The translations under genes were made by a program, and so were the position numbers. 64,000 nucleotides of DNA from Phytopythium helicoides (Eukaryota; Oomycota; Peronosporomycetes; Pythiales; Pythiaceae): positions 248,001-312,000 of the forward strand of contig JANFNE010000019.1 in NCBI GenBank assembly GCA_024867545.1, written 5' to 3'. Of the stretch, positions 62,292 to 64,000 are shown in pieces. The notes under the pieces are model-generated. The model did no database searches and had not been told where the DNA came from. It saw nothing but the letters and a program-made list of their open reading frames with translations. Positions within the stretch are counted from its first letter, which is position 1, and each line of letters opens with the position of its first letter.

Positions 62292-62518
62292 GAGCTGTAG
62301 GACTGGATTTGGACACTGGGACATTGGGACATTGGGACATTGGGACATTGGGACATTAGGACAAGTGGCAAGTCAAAGATGCAAGTGACTCGACGGGGTC
62401 TGTCAATATGGTCGGCGCGGGCGGAGCATCTGCCCGCGCCGGTGTAGAGCTGTAGGACTGGATTTGGACACTGGGACATTGGAACATTGGGACATTGGGA
62501 CATTGGGACATTGGGACA
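62292..62518. repeat. Satellite array remnant right of the retrotransposon
   Basis: The remnant starts GAGCTGTAGGACTGG, the exact continuation of the unit cut at 49943. It contains the rest of that unit, then one further full core with the GCGCCGG variant and a final run of the 8-bp block, one copy of which is mutated (GGAACATT). The array ends at GGGACAATTGGGC. The first four bases are also the right target duplication. Confidence 0.95.
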
Positions 62519-62538
62519 ATTGGGCATTCTCCTTTATA

Positions 62539-62565
62539 ATTGGTGTGGACCACGTGCTCACTTTC
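62539..62565 (+). promoter_or_regulatory. Core promoter of the bZIP-like gene (inverted CCAAT, CACGTG, oomycete initiator)
   Basis: GCTCACTTTC at 62556-62565 fits the oomycete initiator (GCTCAYTYY type, with YCAYTYY fully matched) and predicts transcription from about 62559. CACGTG, a bHLH/bZIP-type palindrome, overlaps it at 62551-62556. ATTGG, a reverse CCAAT box, is at 62539-62543. The last satellite repeat ends only about 20 bp before the CCAAT box. Confidence 0.6.
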
Positions 62566-62681
62566 GAGCAACATCTGGCTTGCCTTGGTTCTGGCCCGGC
62601 TCGAGCATAGAGCGTGACATGCACAGTACAGTCCCATTCTGGCGTTCCTCAACTCGGCACGTTGCGCGGCGGGCTCGCAGC

Positions 62682-64000
62682 ATGGCGTCCCCGTTCGACG
62701 CGCGCGCGCCTGCGCTGTTCCTGCCGGCCGACTGGACGGACACGGACCAGCGCATCATCGAGTCGCTGCTGCTGCCCCCGCCGGGGCCCGAGGGCGAGTG
62801 GACGCCGCGCGCCGTGGAGCTGCCGCCCAAGCGCGTCGAGCAGCTGCTGGACGCGGGCGAAAAGGGCGCCGCCGTCGCGCAGGCTGCCACGCCCACGCCA
62901 CTGGCGACCCCCGCGCCCATGGCCGCGCCCACGCGCGCGCGCTCGCCCGGCGACAAGAAGGCGCGCGGCTCGCGGCGGCGCGTGACGATCGAGGAGAAGC
63001 GCATGAAGCACCGCGAGGTACAGCGCCGGTTCATGCAGCGCAAGAAGGAGGCCATCGCGCAGGTCAAGCAGTCCATCGGCGCGCTCGAGCAGCAGCTGCG
63101 GCTCATGAAGCTCGCGGCCGAGCGCGCGGCGCTCGAGGCCGAGAACTCGGCGCTGAAGGCCCACGTGGACGCCCCGGCGCGCGGCCAGGAGGAGCTGCTG
63201 CGCAAGTTCCTGGTGAGACAGCCAGACACCGGCGGATTACGCTGGCTGGGGAGAATCGTGCACGACTCACTAACTGCCCCACGTTTGTCCGGCAGCTCGA
63301 GATCCCGCTCGTCGAGAAGATCTTCCGGCCCGTGACGGCGGAGCGGTGGGAGGAGATCGCGTGCCAGACGCTGTCGTGCATCGACGGCATCTTCTCCGAC
63401 TGCTCCCTGCGCTCCACGGGCTTCAGCGTGCTCGGCTGGACGGACCACCGAGACGTGCAAGACTCGACCGTCAAGTTCACGCTGTCCAAGTCCTTCCCCA
63501 ACGTGTGCGCCGAGCAGTTGTGGAATCGCAGCTGGGAGCGCATCTCGACAGACAGCTATGCGAGCTTCTTCAGTCCGTCGCTGCATGTTCGGGTGAGTAG
63601 AGTAGCTCAAGTACGCATTTCACGCTCGATGCTCACCAAACCCCCTTGCCGCCCATCCAGAAACACCTGCTCCAGCAAGTGTGCGACGACGCCATCATCA
63701 TCTACCGCGGCATTTGCAACCAGCAGACAGCTCGCATCTCTCGCGCCGTGGAGATCATCAGCCGCGTGCGGCGTGCCGACGACTTCATCTTCTTTATCCG
63801 CAGTCTCGACGTGGCGGAGGTGCGGCAGGAGCTAAGAACGCCCGACGTGTGGACGCAGTCGCTCACCGCGCTGCGGTTCTCACCGACCGACCCGGAACAC
63901 CCAGAGAGCGGCTGCACCGTGCACTACGGCGGCAGCTACGAGAACATCCCCACGGGCGGCATCCGCTACTGGCTCATGGAGATCCTGTTCCTCGTGCTGC
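62682..64000 (+). CDS. bZIP-like protein with C-terminal START-like region, 3' end outside window
   Basis: Three exons are visible: 62682-63212 (177 codons), 63296-63592 (99 codons) and 63661 to beyond the window (113 codons seen). All are in phase 0 and join in frame. The basic region is at residues ~98-123 (SRRRVTIEEKRMKHREVQRR, then KK) and a coiled coil with Leu at 144, 151 and 158 follows. In the usual alignment the invariant DNA-contacting Asn is His110. The later exons (from WEEIACQTLSCIDGIF on) resemble the START-like half of oomycete bZIP-type proteins; this is from memory of the family, not a search. ATG 62682 has the better context (AGCATGG). An in-frame ATG at 62619 would add 21 residues rich in Arg and Ser. 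It probably acts as a DNA-binding regulator in the nucleus. Codons are strongly GC-ended. Confidence 0.8.
63213..63295 (+). other. Intron 1 of the bZIP-like gene
   Basis: Donor GTGAGA, acceptor GTCCGGCAG and a clear CACTAACTG branch-like site 20-30 nt before the acceptor. It is 83 nt long and keeps the frame (CTG|CTC). Confidence 0.85.
63593..63660 (+). other. Intron 2 of the bZIP-like gene
   Basis: Donor GTGAGT, acceptor GCCCATCCAG and a CTCACC branch-like motif. It is 68 nt long and keeps the frame (CGG|AAA). Confidence 0.85.

Noticed and set aside
62487..62681. Upstream in-frame extension of the bZIP-like gene into satellite (MGHWDIGTLGQ...)
   Set aside because: It starts inside the octamer run, upstream of the predicted transcription start; chance read-through from repeat DNA.

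Overview
The window looks like an oomycete genome, most likely Phytophthora or a close relative. Four signs support this: a GC-rich bZIP-type gene with short spliceosomal introns (83 and 68 nt), a good match to the oomycete initiator motif in front of it, an oomycete-style Ty3/Gypsy retrotransposon with a second RNase H domain, and a 64-nt intron with a textbook donor in an antisense gene carried by that element. No bacterial operon, tRNA, rRNA or CRISPR array was seen.

Layout. (1) Positions 1-1670 are gene-poor; the first ~670 bases carry a minus-strand, protein-like frame with one frame break that I do not recognise. (2) Positions 1671-49943 are one continuous satellite array, estimated at 310-320 units from its span. 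Each unit has a 115-bp core plus 2 to 7 copies of an 8-bp repeat (GGGACATT), so unit lengths step by 8 bp (131, 139, 147, 155, 163). Every unit holds a GC-rich perfect hairpin, and most hold a G-quadruplex-type G-run series. Parts of the array are duplicated as blocks of 612 bp to about 3 kb. (3) Positions 49944-62291 are a complete 12,348-bp Ty3/Gypsy chromovirus-like element inserted inside one satellite unit. It has two 745-bp LTRs that read identical, gag, a -1 frameshift signal, protease-RT-RNaseH, integrase with a chromodomain, then 3.4 kb of extra DNA. (4) Positions 62292-62518 are the displaced end of the array. (5) Positions 62682-64000 are the 5' part of a bZIP-like gene whose predicted start site lies only ~40 bp from the last satellite repeat.

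The most unusual content is in the extra 3.4 kb of the retroelement. On the minus strand, running away from the 3' LTR, there is a two-exon gene of about 1,006 codons: a long coiled coil, a Ser/Pro-rich linker and a C-terminal domain of unknown function. The two large minus-strand frames are joined exactly in frame by a 64-nt intron (GTGAGT...CTGCAG). Because the intron lies antisense to the genomic RNA of the element, it can survive retrotransposition. The second notable feature is a GTTAAAC heptamer directly before the gag stop codon, followed after 5 nt by a two-stem hairpin, which would explain how Pol is made.

How the parts fit: gag makes the particle protein; ribosomes slipping at GTTAAAC would extend it into protease, RT and RNase H. 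In this copy the integrase frame is separated from RT-RNaseH by one further frame change near 56.44-56.47 kb, so the copy may be recently dead, or the assembly may have an indel there. The chromodomain is consistent with insertion into satellite heterochromatin.
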